The notes: generated from the letters alone by a model not told the origin. A stretch of DNA of 64,000 nucleotides from Flavobacteria bacterium RIFCSPLOWO2_12_FULL_35_11 (GCA_001800975.1 MGWK01000026.1:62001-126000), one strand, 5' to 3'; shown: positions 37,685 through 49,551, counted from the stretch's first letter. Program-made: numbers and translations.

Positions 37685-39592
37685 TTATTTCTTTTTCTTT
37701 TGTTGTGCCTGTTGTTCTTGCGCTTGAGACATCGCCTGATTTAAGCGTTGACGAAATTTACCCTCTTTTTTAGGTTTCGTTTTGTTTACCTGAATTTGAG
37801 CATGAATTTTATCTTCATCAATAATGTAATTTTTAATTACAAACATAATGGCAACAGTCAATAAGTTAGAAACAAAATAGTACAAACTTAAACTGCTGGC
37901 ATACATATTAAAGAAAATTAACATCATAATTGGTGAAAGATACATCATCATTTTCATCATTTTTTGCATATCAGGCATTCCTTCTTGCGCTGGTTGTTGC
38001 ATCCCCATTTGCTGGTCTTGGCTCATTTTCATATAAAAGAAAATGGCAAGTGACGCTAAAATTGGGAATAAACTTATGTGAGATCCATACATCGGAATTC
38101 TAAACGGAAGTTCATATATGGAGTCGTATGCCGATAAGTCATCAGCCCATAAAAAACTTTGTTGACGTAAATCTATGTTCGATGGAAAAAAGCGGAACAA
38201 GGCAAAGAAAACAGGCATTTGCAACAATGCAGGAATACATCCGGCAAGCGGGCTTACACCAGCTTTACTTTGAAGCGCCATAGTTTCTTGTTGACGTTTC
38301 ATGGCATTTTCTTTTCCTGGTAAACGTTTGTTGATGTCTTCCATCTCAGGTTTTAAAACCTTCATTTTCGCGCTGGAAACATAAGATTTATAAACCAAAG
38401 GAGACATGATTATTCTGACTACAATCGTTAACAAAATAATGATTAAACCGTAATTTCCAATAAATAATTGTAAAAAGTTGAACACCGGAATGAAAATCCA
38501 TCGGTTTAAATAACCGAAAATTCCCCAACCAAGATTTACAATTTCTTTAATATTGCGGTCGTATTTTTTTAGAATTTGATAATCATTTGGTCCGATATAC
38601 CAATTCATATTGTAATTTAATTCACCTCCTTTTAGTGCCAGTGGTGCTTTTAAGTAAAATCCTTTTGTGAATGTGGTATCAACATCTTCATCAAGTGACA
38701 ATGTTTTAGATTCTAATTTGGCTGATGAAAAAGCCTGTTCAGAAATTAAAATGGAAGAGAAAAAATGTTGTTTGTAAGCAACCCAATTTACATCAGTTTC
38801 TTCCGCATCATCTTCGCCGCCAATTGATAAGTAATCGATGCTTTCATCCTCTTTTTCATAATACATTTCGGTTTGTTGGTTCTCATAGCTGATGCTTTTC
38901 TCTTTTCTGAAAGCTTCTAAACTATAATCTAAAGTCACCGGTTTGCTTGTGTCTAGTGAAGCGCTTAATCCTTGTGAGCGCACCGTGAAATCAACCATAT
39001 ATTCAGATGGTTTCATCACATATCGATATTCTAAATAGTTGCCTTCAGAAACTTTTAATTTCATGGAAAGCACTTGATTTTCGCCAACTTTTGATAGTTT
39101 TGGCTCAAAAAATAAGTCTTTTGTGTTTAATGTTCGGTTGTCGGAAGTTCCAAAGTTGATGTTAAAAGTGGCGTTGTTGTCCTTTATCATATACAATGGC
39201 AAAGAATCATAAGTCACATAATTTTTTAACAATGCTTCCTTAATTTGTCCGCCCTTATTTGAAATAACCAATTTAAGCAGGTCATTTTCCAATACCGTTT
39301 CTCCGTCTTTTTTAGCGGAAGGAAGTGTTGCGGAATAAGCAAAAACACCCAACTGGCCTTTCGCTTTAACCAAAGAAAGTGAATCTGTTGCCTGGGTAAT
39401 TATTTCGGATTTTTTGGTGGAATCAGTAAGGGTTGAAGTAACGGTAGCTTTTTCTACGTTTTCTATCTTGTTTTTCTCAGCTTCCAATTTTTCTTCCGGA
39501 GTTGGCTGATTGCTGTACATCCACCATAAAACGATAGCTCCTAATAAAACAAAACCTATCAGTGAATTAATATCAAATTTCTTTTCTTCCAT
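37685..39592 (-). CDS. yidC: Membrane protein insertase YidC
   Basis: NSLIGFVLLGAIVLWWMYSNQPTPEE; FNFLQLFIGNYGLIIILLTIVVRIIMSPLVYKSYVSSAKMKVLKPEM; MSPIMMLIFFNMYASSLSLYYFVSNLLT. Confidence 0.97.
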   Translation of the reverse strand: MEEKKFDINSLIGFVLLGAIVLWWMYSNQPTPEEKLEAEKNKIENVEKATVTSTLTDSTKKSEIITQATDSLSLVKAKGQLGVFAYSATLPSAKKDGETVLENDLLKLVISNKGGQIKEALLKNYVTYDSLPLYMIKDNNATFNINFGTSDNRTLNTKDLFFEPKLSKVGENQVLSMKLKVSEGNYLEYRYVMKPSEYMVDFTVRSQGLSASLDTSKPVTLDYSLEAFRKEKSISYENQQTEMYYEKEDESIDYLSIGGEDDAEETDVNWVAYKQHFFSSILISEQAFSSAKLESKTLSLDEDVDTTFTKGFYLKAPLALKGGELNYNMNWYIGPNDYQILKKYDRNIKEIVNLGWGIFGYLNRWIFIPVFNFLQLFIGNYGLIIILLTIVVRIIMSPLVYKSYVSSAKMKVLKPEMEDINKRLPGKENAMKRQQETMALQSKAGVSPLAGCIPALLQMPVFFALFRFFPSNIDLRQQSFLWADDLSAYDSIYELPFRIPMYGSHISLFPILASLAIFFYMKMSQDQQMGMQQPAQEGMPDMQKMMKMMMYLSPIMMLIFFNMYASSLSLYYFVSNLLTVAIMFVIKNYIIDEDKIHAQIQVNKTKPKKEGKFRQRLNQAMSQAQEQQAQQKKKK

Positions 39593-39685
39593 GGGTATAA
39601 TTAAATGTCAATTTGTCCATTACCTTTTTATCGTAATTAAAAAGCCCGACAAATGTACTAAATGTAAATTAATTTTGGTTTTTTA

Positions 39686-41335
<1,650 letters not shown>

Positions 41336-41359
41336 TTACATTTAATGTTTTAGTCTACA

Positions 41360-41404
41360 AAAACAAACCTTCAATTTTTGGAAAAAATTGAAGGTTTGTT
41401 TTTT
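41360..41404. terminator. Intrinsic terminator-like hairpin
   Basis: aaacaaaccttcaatttttggaaaaaattgaaggtttgttttttaatt. Confidence 0.7.
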
Positions 41405-41424
41405 AATTGAATTTTAAAGAATAT

Positions 41425-42300
41425 TTATTTCTTTTTGCTTCTGATCATCATTTCAAGCATATCCCACATTTCTTTGGGAATATCTTCGAGCATATTAAAT
41501 TCTCCTGCACCTTTTAACCATTCTCCGCCATCAATTGTAATGACTTCACCATTTATATATGCCGAAAAATCGCTCATTAAATAAGCGGCCAAATTCGCCA
41601 ATTCCTGATGTTCGCCAACTCGGCCAACCGGAACTTTCTTTTTCATATCAAATTTATCTTTTAAATTTCCAGGCAACAATCTGTCCCAAGCGCCTTCAGT
41701 AGGAAACGGGCCAGGAGCGATGGCGTTGGAACGAATGCCGTATTTTGCCCATTCAACAGCTAAAGAACGGGTCATGGCCAAAACACCGGCTTTTGCGGTT
41801 GCGGATGGAACAACATAAGCCGAACCTGTCCACGCGTAAGTGGTCACAATATTTAAAATGGTTGATTTTGGCTGTTTGATGTCTATCCAATGTTTTCCAA
41901 ATGCCAGCGTGCAATTTTTGCTTCCTTTTAAAACAATGTCAATAACAGTGTCGAAAGCGTTGGCCGACAAACGTTCGGTTGGACTGATAAAATTTCCTGC
42001 GGCGTTGTTCAAAAGTCCATCAACTTTCCCAAATTTATCTAAAGTTGCCTGTAAAACAGCTTCGACTTCAGTGTAATTTCTAACATCACATTGAACTGCC
42101 AAAACGGTTCCTCCAGTTTTTTCTTCTAACTCTTGTTTTGCTTTTTCTAATTTTTCAATATTTCTTGAAGTGATGACCACATGAGCGCCAAGTTCTAAAA
42201 AATAAGTGGACATCGCCTTTCCTAAACCGCTTCCGCCACCTGTTACAACAATGACTTGATCTTTTAAACTTCCTTCTTTAAGCATTGGTTCAGTATACAT
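41425..42300 (-). CDS. SDR family oxidoreductase (2,4-dienoyl-CoA reductase-like)
   Basis: VIVVTGGGSGLGKAMSTYFLELGAHVVITSRN; GLLNNAAGNFISPTERLSANAFDTVIDIVLKG; IAPGPFPTEGAWDRL. Confidence 0.92.
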   Translation of the reverse strand: MYTEPMLKEGSLKDQVIVVTGGGSGLGKAMSTYFLELGAHVVITSRNIEKLEKAKQELEEKTGGTVLAVQCDVRNYTEVEAVLQATLDKFGKVDGLLNNAAGNFISPTERLSANAFDTVIDIVLKGSKNCTLAFGKHWIDIKQPKSTILNIVTTYAWTGSAYVVPSATAKAGVLAMTRSLAVEWAKYGIRSNAIAPGPFPTEGAWDRLLPGNLKDKFDMKKKVPVGRVGEHQELANLAAYLMSDFSAYINGEVITIDGGEWLKGAGEFNMLEDIPKEMWDMLEMMIRSKKK

Positions 42301-42387
42301 ATTTATGATATTTTTGATTTGTATAAAAGTATGTTTTTTTTTAATTTAGGGCTAAAAAATAAAAATAATATTTTTTTTTAAATTCTA

Positions 42388-42418
42388 TTTGCCAAAAACA
42401 AAAGTAATTGTATATTTG
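42388..42418 (+). promoter_or_regulatory. Bacteroidetes-type promoter for rpmH (TTTG-N19-TATATTTG)
   Basis: tttg ccaaaaacaaaagtaattg tatatttg, exact 19 nt spacer. Confidence 0.75.
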
Positions 42419-42489
42419 CCAACGCTTTTGAGGAGAGGAATTCCAAAGAAAGCAACAACAGAAGAAACACTATTTTAAAGATATTTGTA

Positions 42490-42651
42490 ATGAGTAAAAG
42501 AACATATCAGCCATCAAAAAGAAAAAGAAGAAATAAGCACGGTTTTAGAGAACGTATGGCTAGTGCAACAGGTAGAAAAGTGTTGGCAAGAAGAAGAGCT
42601 AAAGGTAGAAAAAGAATAAGTGTATCTTCAGATCCGAGACCAAAAAAATAA
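42490..42651 (+). CDS. rpmH: 50S ribosomal protein L34
   Basis: [53 protein letters not shown]; below the ORF track cutoff. Confidence 0.98.
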   Translation: MSKRTYQPSKRKRRNKHGFRERMASATGRKVLARRRAKGRKRISVSSDPRPKK

Positions 42652-42673
42652 TGAAACAATAGTTTTGTATATA

Positions 42674-42704
42674 GGGTGTTACTTTTTAGTAACACCTTTT
42701 TTTT
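42674..42704 (+). terminator. Intrinsic terminator after rpmH
   Basis: ggtgttactttttagtaacacctttttttt. Confidence 0.9.
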
Positions 42705-42789
42705 GAACTTTTAATAAGTTTTGAAAACTATTTCACCCCAGAAAACGAATTTTATAGATATTTGTACCATACTATTTTATATTTAAAAA

Positions 42790-45639
42790 ATGCCAAAAAA
42801 CAATAATATTAAATCAATTTTAATAATTGGATCAGGACCAATTATTATTGGCCAGGCTTGTGAATTTGATTATGCCGGCTCACAAGCAATCAGATCTTTA
42901 AAAGAAGAAGGAATTGAAGTGACACTCATCAATTCAAATCCGGCTACAATTATGACGGATCCATCTTTGGCAGATAATGTGTATTTGTTGCCGTTAACCA
43001 CAAAATCGATCATTCAAATTTTAGAAATGCACCCAAATATTGATGCGGTTTTGCCAACAATGGGCGGACAAACAGCGTTGAATTTATGCATTGAAGCTGA
43101 TGATAAAGGGATTTGGAAAGATTTCAACATAGATATAATTGGGGTTGACATTGCTGCCATTCACATTACTGAAGATCGCGAACAATTTAGAAAGTTGATG
43201 GAAAAAATTGGTATCGGTCAAGCGCCGTCAACCATCGCGAATTCATATTTAAAAGGAAAGGAAATTGCACAGGAATACGGATTTCCGTTGGTTATTCGTC
43301 CATCCTTTACCTTAGGTGGTTTTGGGGCTTCCATTGTTTATAAAAAGGAAGATTTTGATGATTTGCTAAGTCGCGGTTTAGAAGCTTCGCCAATTCACGA
43401 AGTAATTATTGACAAGGCATTGTTAGGTTGGAAGGAATATGAACTGGAGTTGTTGCGTGACAGAAATGACAATGTGGTGATTATTTGCACCATTGAAAAT
43501 ATGGATCCGATGGGAATTCATACCGGAGATTCTATCACAGTGGCGCCTGCAATGACTTTAAGCGATACCACTTTTCAAAAAATGCGTGATATGGCCATTT
43601 TGATGATGCGTTCTATCGGCGATTTTGCCGGCGGCTGTAATGTGCAGTTTGCCGTAAGTCCGGATGAAAAAGAAGATATTATAGCTATTGAAATTAATCC
43701 GCGGGTTTCGCGGTCATCAGCATTGGCTTCAAAAGCAACCGGATATCCGATTGCGAAAATTGCCGCAAAATTGGCCATTGGTTATCATTTAGATGAACTG
43801 AATAACCAAATTACCAAAACAACTTCGGCTTTATTTGAGCCAACTTTAGATTATGTAATCGTAAAAATACCACGATGGAATTTCGACAAATTTGAAGGTG
43901 CAGACAGAACTTTGGGATTGCAAATGAAATCGGTTGGAGAAGTGATGGGAATTGGGCGTTCATTTCAGGAAGCACTGCATAAAGCAACGCAATCTTTAGA
44001 AATTAAACGCAACGGATTGGGCGCTGACGGAAAAGGAGAGAAGGATTACGACACCATTATCGAGAAATTAACCTACCCAAGTTGGGATCGGGTTTTTATT
44101 ATATATGATGCACTTCAAATTGGAATACCATTAAGCAGAATCCACGAAATTACCAAAATAGATATTTGGTTTTTAAAGCAATACGAACAATTATTGGCAT
44201 TGGACAGGGAAATTTCTACGCATAAACTGGAAACTTTAACCTATGATTTGTTGTTGGAAGCAAAACAAAAAGGATTTGCAGACCGACAAATAGCGCATAT
44301 GTTAGGCTGTTGGGAAAGTGAAGTGCACAGTAAAAGGCAGGAATTAAATATCAATAGAGTTTACAAATTAGTGGATACTTGCGCAGCCGAATTTAATGCG
44401 CAAACACCTTATTATTATTCTACTTTCGAAAATAAAATGATTACCGAAAACGGAAGTTTTTCGGACAATGAAAGTGTGGTTACCGACAAGAAAAAAATTG
44501 TGGTTTTGGGCTCAGGACCTAACAGAATCGGACAGGGAATTGAGTTTGATTATTGTTGTGTGCACGGCGTTTTGGCCGCCAAAGAATTAGGTTACGAAAC
44601 CATCATGATTAACTGCAACCCGGAAACGGTTTCAACCGATTTTGACACAGCCGACAAATTGTATTTTGAACCGGTGTTTTGGGAGCATATTTATGACATT
44701 ATTAGACATGAGAAACCGGAAGGCGTTATTGTTCAGCTGGGCGGGCAAACCGCTTTAAAACTGGCTGAGAAATTAGACAAGTACGGAATTAAAATTATAG
44801 GAACCAGTTTTGACGCGCTAGATTTGGCGGAAGACAGAAAACGTTTTTCTGAATTATTGATTGATTTGGACATTCCTTTTCCGCAATATGGAACTGCAAC
44901 CACTGCTGATGAAGCGTCTGCGATTGCCGATAGTTTGGATTTCCCAATATTGGTTCGTCCTTCTTATGTTTTGGGCGGACAAGGAATGAAAATTGTGATC
45001 AATAAGGAAGAATTGGAAAAACACGTGGTTGATTTACTGCGCAAAATTCCAAACAATGTGTTGTTGTTAGACCATTATTTAGATGGTGCTATTGAAGCGG
45101 AAGCGGATGCAATTTGCGACGGGGAAGAAGTGTATATTATTGGCATTATGGAGCATATCGAGCCTTGTGGTGTACACTCTGGTGATTCAAACGCTACCTT
45201 GCCGCCATTTAATTTGGGTGAATTCGTTATGCAGCAAATTAAAGACCATACGCTGAAAATTGCTTTGGCTTTAAGAACTGTAGGGTTGATAAATATTCAG
45301 TTTGCCATTAAAGACGATATTGTTTATATCATTGAAGCCAATCCGAGAGCTTCACGTACGGTGCCATTTATTTCTAAAGCATATAAAGAACCTTATGTAA
45401 ACTACGCAACAAAAATAATGTTGGGAGCAAATAAGGTAAAAGATTTTACATTTAATCCAAAATTAGAAGGTTATGCCATTAAACAACCAGTATTTTCTTT
45501 CAATAAATTCCCCAATGTGGATAAAAAATTAGGTCCGGAAATGAAATCGACCGGAGAAAGTATTTTGTTTATCGACAGTTTAAAAGATGACCAGTTTTAC
45601 GAATTGTATTCAAGAAGAAAAATGTATTTAAACAAATAA
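42790..45639 (+). CDS. carB: Carbamoyl-phosphate synthase large subunit
   Basis: IKSILIIGSGPIIIGQACEFDYAGSQAIRSLKEEGIEVTLINSNPATIMTDP; second half KIVVLGSGPNRIGQGIEFDYCCVHGV. Confidence 0.98.
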   Translation: MPKNNNIKSILIIGSGPIIIGQACEFDYAGSQAIRSLKEEGIEVTLINSNPATIMTDPSLADNVYLLPLTTKSIIQILEMHPNIDAVLPTMGGQTALNLCIEADDKGIWKDFNIDIIGVDIAAIHITEDREQFRKLMEKIGIGQAPSTIANSYLKGKEIAQEYGFPLVIRPSFTLGGFGASIVYKKEDFDDLLSRGLEASPIHEVIIDKALLGWKEYELELLRDRNDNVVIICTIENMDPMGIHTGDSITVAPAMTLSDTTFQKMRDMAILMMRSIGDFAGGCNVQFAVSPDEKEDIIAIEINPRVSRSSALASKATGYPIAKIAAKLAIGYHLDELNNQITKTTSALFEPTLDYVIVKIPRWNFDKFEGADRTLGLQMKSVGEVMGIGRSFQEALHKATQSLEIKRNGLGADGKGEKDYDTIIEKLTYPSWDRVFIIYDALQIGIPLSRIHEITKIDIWFLKQYEQLLALDREISTHKLETLTYDLLLEAKQKGFADRQIAHMLGCWESEVHSKRQELNINRVYKLVDTCAAEFNAQTPYYYSTFENKMITENGSFSDNESVVTDKKKIVVLGSGPNRIGQGIEFDYCCVHGVLAAKELGYETIMINCNPETVSTDFDTADKLYFEPVFWEHIYDIIRHEKPEGVIVQLGGQTALKLAEKLDKYGIKIIGTSFDALDLAEDRKRFSELLIDLDIPFPQYGTATTADEASAIADSLDFPILVRPSYVLGGQGMKIVINKEELEKHVVDLLRKIPNNVLLLDHYLDGAIEAEADAICDGEEVYIIGIMEHIEPCGVHSGDSNATLPPFNLGEFVMQQIKDHTLKIALALRTVGLINIQFAIKDDIVYIIEANPRASRTVPFISKAYKEPYVNYATKIMLGANKVKDFTFNPKLEGYAIKQPVFSFNKFPNVDKKLGPEMKSTGESILFIDSLKDDQFYELYSRRKMYLNK

Positions 45640-45655
45640 AATTGGTTAAAAAATC

Positions 45656-45686
45656 TAAAAAGAGCTCTCAGAGCTCTTTTTTATGC
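45656..45686 (+). terminator. Intrinsic terminator after carB
   Basis: aaaaagagctctcagagctctttttt. Confidence 0.85.
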
Positions 45687-45718
45687 AAAAATTGTCGCAT
45701 ATTAATTTATTATATATA

Positions 45719-45752
45719 TTTGTTCAACTAAACTTAATTTACTTTGAACAAT
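45719..45752 (+). promoter_or_regulatory. Candidate operator at the CarH-like gene promoter/start: TTTGTTCAAC-N14-TTTGAACAAT, overlapping a TATATTTG -7 element (45715-45722)
   Basis: Same motif and spacing as 46666-46701. Confidence 0.6.
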
Positions 45753-46646
45753 ATTAAAACGGAGTTCACTATAAAGGATCTCGAAAATTTTTCAGGAATC
45801 AAAGCGCATACCATTCGGATTTGGGAAAAAAGGTATAATTTATTTCAACCAAAAAGAACGGATTCAAATATTCGATATTATGATATGAATAGCTTGCTGA
45901 AGCTGTTAAACGTATCATTGCTTTATAATAACGGCGTAAAAATATCCAAAATAGCAATCCTTTCAGAAGCTAAAATGGAATTAAGCGTAAAAGAGCTTGT
46001 ATTTAAAGAGGGTTTTGAAAGCAATGCATTGAATTCATTTAAATTGGCCATGCTAAATTTTGATGAAGCATTGTTTAATCAAACCTATAATAGCCTTATT
46101 TCGCAAACATCTTTCCGGACTATTTTTACTGAAATTTTCATTCCATTTTTGAATGAAATTGGCATTTTGTGGCAAGTTCATTCTATAACTCCTGCTCATG
46201 AACATTTTATCACCAATTTAATCAAGCAAAAAATCCTTATAAATTTAGAGAAACTACAGTTTCTTCAACCAAATAAATCATCCAGAAAGTTTGTGCTGTA
46301 TTTGCCAATGAATGAAATTCACGAACTTGGTTTGCTCTATTTGCATTTTGAGTTGTTATTTCATGGGTACCATTCAATTTATCTGGGGCAAAGCGTTCCG
46401 GTTGAAAATTTGAACGATCTACAAAAAATATTTAGTGACGTTTGCTTTGTTACTTATTTGACTGTTGAACCTTCAAAAGAATCTATTGAAGATTATTTAC
46501 AGACTGTTAATAGTGAGGTGCTTCAGAATACCAACGATACCTTGTGGGTTTTAGGCTCAAAACTTGCCCAATTTGATTCGGATTCATTTAAAAATGATAA
46601 AATTAAAATCTTTAAATCTGCGATTGACTTGTTAAATATTTTGTAA
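45744..46646 (+). CDS. MerR family regulator with cobalamin-binding-like C-terminus (CarH/LitR-like)
   Basis: HTH FTIKDLENFSGIKAHTIRIWEKRYNLFQPKRTDSNIRYYD; W-x9-EH motif WQVHSITPAHEH; E-x-H-x-x-G motif EIHELG; next to carotenoid and photolyase genes; TTG start. Confidence 0.88.
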   Translation: MNNIKTEFTIKDLENFSGIKAHTIRIWEKRYNLFQPKRTDSNIRYYDMNSLLKLLNVSLLYNNGVKISKIAILSEAKMELSVKELVFKEGFESNALNSFKLAMLNFDEALFNQTYNSLISQTSFRTIFTEIFIPFLNEIGILWQVHSITPAHEHFITNLIKQKILINLEKLQFLQPNKSSRKFVLYLPMNEIHELGLLYLHFELLFHGYHSIYLGQSVPVENLNDLQKIFSDVCFVTYLTVEPSKESIEDYLQTVNSEVLQNTNDTLWVLGSKLAQFDSDSFKNDKIKIFKSAIDLLNIL

Positions 46647-46660
46647 TTTTTTTTAAATAA

Positions 46661-46701
46661 TTTGTTTTTGTTTAACTAATTTGTATTTTTGTTAAACAAA
46701 A
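46661..46701 (+). promoter_or_regulatory. crtI promoter (TTTG-N19-TATTTTTG) with embedded inverted repeat TTTTGTTTAAC-N14-GTTAAACAAAA
   Basis: TTTG 46661-46664, TATTTTTG 46684-46691, arms 46666-46676 and 46691-46701. Confidence 0.75.
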
Positions 46702-48164
46702 TGAAGAAAAAAATTATCATAATAGGTTCAGGGTTCTCCTCATTATCCGCTTCTTGCTACTTGGCGAAAGCAGGTCATGAGGTTACAATACTTGAGAAAA
46801 ACAGCAGCGTTGGCGGGAGAGCACGACTGCTAAATAAAGACGGATTTAAATTTGACATTGGTCCAACCTGGTATTGGATGCCCGATGTTTTTGAAAAATT
46901 CTTTACCGATTTCAATAAAAAACCATCAGACTTTTACGATTTAGAAAAACTGGGACCTGCCTATCAGGTCTATTTTGACCAACTTGATTCTTTACTCATT
47001 TCAGATAAAATTGAAGAAATCTATGAGGTTTTCGAAAATGAAGAGAAGGGAAGTTCCGTTTATCTTAAGAAATTTTTAAAAGCTGCAAAATTCAATTATG
47101 AAGTTGCCGTAAATAATTTGGTTTACAAACCCGGAAATTCCATTACCGAATTGGTGACTTTTCAAACAATTGCCAATGTAAATCAGTTTTTTAAAAGCAT
47201 AAGTACCGAAGTAAGAAGTCATATTAAAAGTAAAAAATTAATACAGATTTTAGAGTTTCCTGTGTTGTTTTTGGGGGCAAAACCCTCGAATACCCCGAGT
47301 TTTTACAGTTTTATGAATTATGCCGATTTTGGTTTGGGCACTTGGCATCCAAAAGGAGGAATGTTCGAAGTTGTTAAAGGTTTTGTGACCCTGGCTGAAC
47401 AATTGGGCGTTAAAATTGTAACCAACCAAAATGTTGAAAAAATTGTTGTTGAAAATTCCATCGTTAAAGGTGTTAAGGTGAATCAGCAATTTATGGAAGC
47501 ATATATAGTTGTCAGCGGTGCAGATTATCACCATTCAGAAACATTATTGGAGGATAAATACAGAATGTATTCCGAAAAGTATTGGAATAAAAAAACATTT
47601 GCGCCATCAGCTTTGTTGTTCTACGTTGGCTTCAGCAAAAAATTGAAAAACGTTTCTCACCATACTTTATTTTTCGATTCAAATTTCGACAAGCATGCAA
47701 TTGAAATTTACGACAATCCGCAATGGCCAAAAGATCCGCTTTTTTACGGAAGTTTTCCAAGCATCACCGATGACAGTTTCGCCCCAAATGGTTATGAAGC
47801 AGCTACTTTTCTAATTCCGATTGCGCCTGGAATTCAGGATAATAATGAAATACGCGAGGCATATTTTTTAAAAATAATTGAACGGCTTGAAAAATTGACC
47901 GATCAAAATGTGAGAGATTACATCATTTTTAAAGAATCTTATTGTGTAAACGATTTTGAAAAAGATTACAATTCGTATAAAGGAAATGCTTATGGATTGG
48001 CGAATACATTAATGCAAACTGCTTTTTTGAGGCCTAAAATTCAAAGTAAAAAGATAAAGAATTTGTTTTTTACCGGGCAGTTAACAGTTCCCGGTCCAGG
48101 AGTTCCTCCAGCAATTATATCGGGAAAAATTGTCTCAGAATTAATTATGAAAAACAGCATTTAA
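46701..48164 (+). CDS. crtI: Phytoene desaturase
   Basis: MKKKIIIIGSGFSSLSASCYLAKAGHEVTILEKNSSVGGRARLLNKDGFKFDIGPTWYWMPDVFEKFF; C-terminal LFFTGQLTVPGPGVPPAIISGKIVSELI. Confidence 0.96.
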   Translation: MKKKIIIIGSGFSSLSASCYLAKAGHEVTILEKNSSVGGRARLLNKDGFKFDIGPTWYWMPDVFEKFFTDFNKKPSDFYDLEKLGPAYQVYFDQLDSLLISDKIEEIYEVFENEEKGSSVYLKKFLKAAKFNYEVAVNNLVYKPGNSITELVTFQTIANVNQFFKSISTEVRSHIKSKKLIQILEFPVLFLGAKPSNTPSFYSFMNYADFGLGTWHPKGGMFEVVKGFVTLAEQLGVKIVTNQNVEKIVVENSIVKGVKVNQQFMEAYIVVSGADYHHSETLLEDKYRMYSEKYWNKKTFAPSALLFYVGFSKKLKNVSHHTLFFDSNFDKHAIEIYDNPQWPKDPLFYGSFPSITDDSFAPNGYEAATFLIPIAPGIQDNNEIREAYFLKIIERLEKLTDQNVRDYIIFKESYCVNDFEKDYNSYKGNAYGLANTLMQTAFLRPKIQSKKIKNLFFTGQLTVPGPGVPPAIISGKIVSELIMKNSI

Positions 48165-48207
48165 AATATTGACTTTAAAAATCATTACTAACTAAAAAAT
48201 AATTTTA

Positions 48208-49047
48208 ATGAAACAAATTTTTGATGATACTTCATTTTTATGTAGCAAAATAGTTACAAAAAAATATAGCACATCCTTTTCATTGGCCGTAAAAATGCTG
48301 GCGCCAAAAATTAGGGAAGGCATTTTTGGCATTTATGCTTTTGTAAGATTTGCTGATGAAATTGTGGATTCTTTTCACGATTTTGAGAAAAATGAACTCA
48401 TAAACGAATTTGAGCGCGATTATTATAAGGCCTATCATGCAGGAATCAGCTTAAATCCGATTTTAAACTGTTTTCAGTTAACGATAAAAAAGTATAATAT
48501 TGACGATGATTTAATTCAGGCTTTTTTAAAAAGCATGAAACAGGATTTAAATAAAGAACAATACAATACTGAAGCCGAATACAATGAATATATTTACGGA
48601 TCGGCTGATGTAGTTGGCTTAATGTGTTTGAAAGTTTTTGTTGATGGCGATAATGAAAAGTATGAAAAGCTTAAAAATTATGCCATGAGTTTGGGTTCTG
48701 CTTTTCAAAAAGTGAATTTCCTGAGAGATTTAAAAGATGATTATGAAGTTTTGAATCGTTCTTATTTTCCGGGAATAAATTTGATGTCCTTAGATTTTAC
48801 TTCAAAAAACAAAATCATTGAAGAAATAGAGCATGACTTTGAAGAAGCTTATAAAGGAATAAAATTATTGCCTATTGAAGCGAAGTTTGGCGTTTATACC
48901 GCCTATATTTATTACAAAGGTTTGTTGAAAAAATTAAAAAGCACTCCTTCAGAAAAAATAATGAATACAAGAATCAGAATTTCCAATCCTGTTAAAATCA
49001 GTTTGCTGGCAAGGTCTTTTGTGGTTTTTAAGTTAAATTTGATGTAA
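48208..49047 (+). CDS. crtB: Phytoene synthase (squalene/phytoene synthase family)
   Basis: YAFVRFADEIVDSFHDFEK; YIYGSADVVGLMCLKVFV; AFQKVNFLRDLKDDYEVLNRSYFPG. Confidence 0.95.
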   Translation: MKQIFDDTSFLCSKIVTKKYSTSFSLAVKMLAPKIREGIFGIYAFVRFADEIVDSFHDFEKNELINEFERDYYKAYHAGISLNPILNCFQLTIKKYNIDDDLIQAFLKSMKQDLNKEQYNTEAEYNEYIYGSADVVGLMCLKVFVDGDNEKYEKLKNYAMSLGSAFQKVNFLRDLKDDYEVLNRSYFPGINLMSLDFTSKNKIIEEIEHDFEEAYKGIKLLPIEAKFGVYTAYIYYKGLLKKLKSTPSEKIMNTRIRISNPVKISLLARSFVVFKLNLM

Positions 49048-49056
49048 TTTTATTAA

Positions 49057-49551
49057 ATGAAGTTAGTTGTTCTCTTTTTAATGTTTAATTCATTTTCTGC
49101 TTCGGTTTTAGACATTGTAAGAAATCAGTTACCCAAAATTAATTCATTGGATGAAGCCGAATTTCATATGAAATTACTGGAAAAAGAAAAGGGAACAGAA
49201 GCAAAAGCATATTATGCGTCCATGTTTTTTATGAAAGCCAAATATGTGAAATTTCCACTTTCAAAATACAATAATTTCAAAAAGGGAAAAACTGCTTTAG
49301 ATCAATTGGTAAAAGAAAATTCGGCAAATGTAGAAATTAGGTAATTGCGTTATGTATTTCAAAACGAGTTGCCAAATTTTTTGAATTATAACAGCAATAT
49401 TCAGGAAGATTATTCGGTTATCGCCAAAGGAATAGAGAAAAGCGATTTAAACAAACAATTTAAGCAGAAAATATTAAAAAATATGTTGTTGGTTAAGAGT
49501 ATAACTTCAGATCAATCAACGCAAATTAAATTATTATTAAACAAAATATAA
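49057..49551 (+). pseudogene. Hypothetical protein interrupted by an in-frame TAA at 49342-49344
   Basis: Track ORFs 49057-49344 and 49345-49551 are contiguous in the same frame: ...KENSANVEIR*LRYVFQNELPNFLNYNSNIQEDY... Confidence 0.8.
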
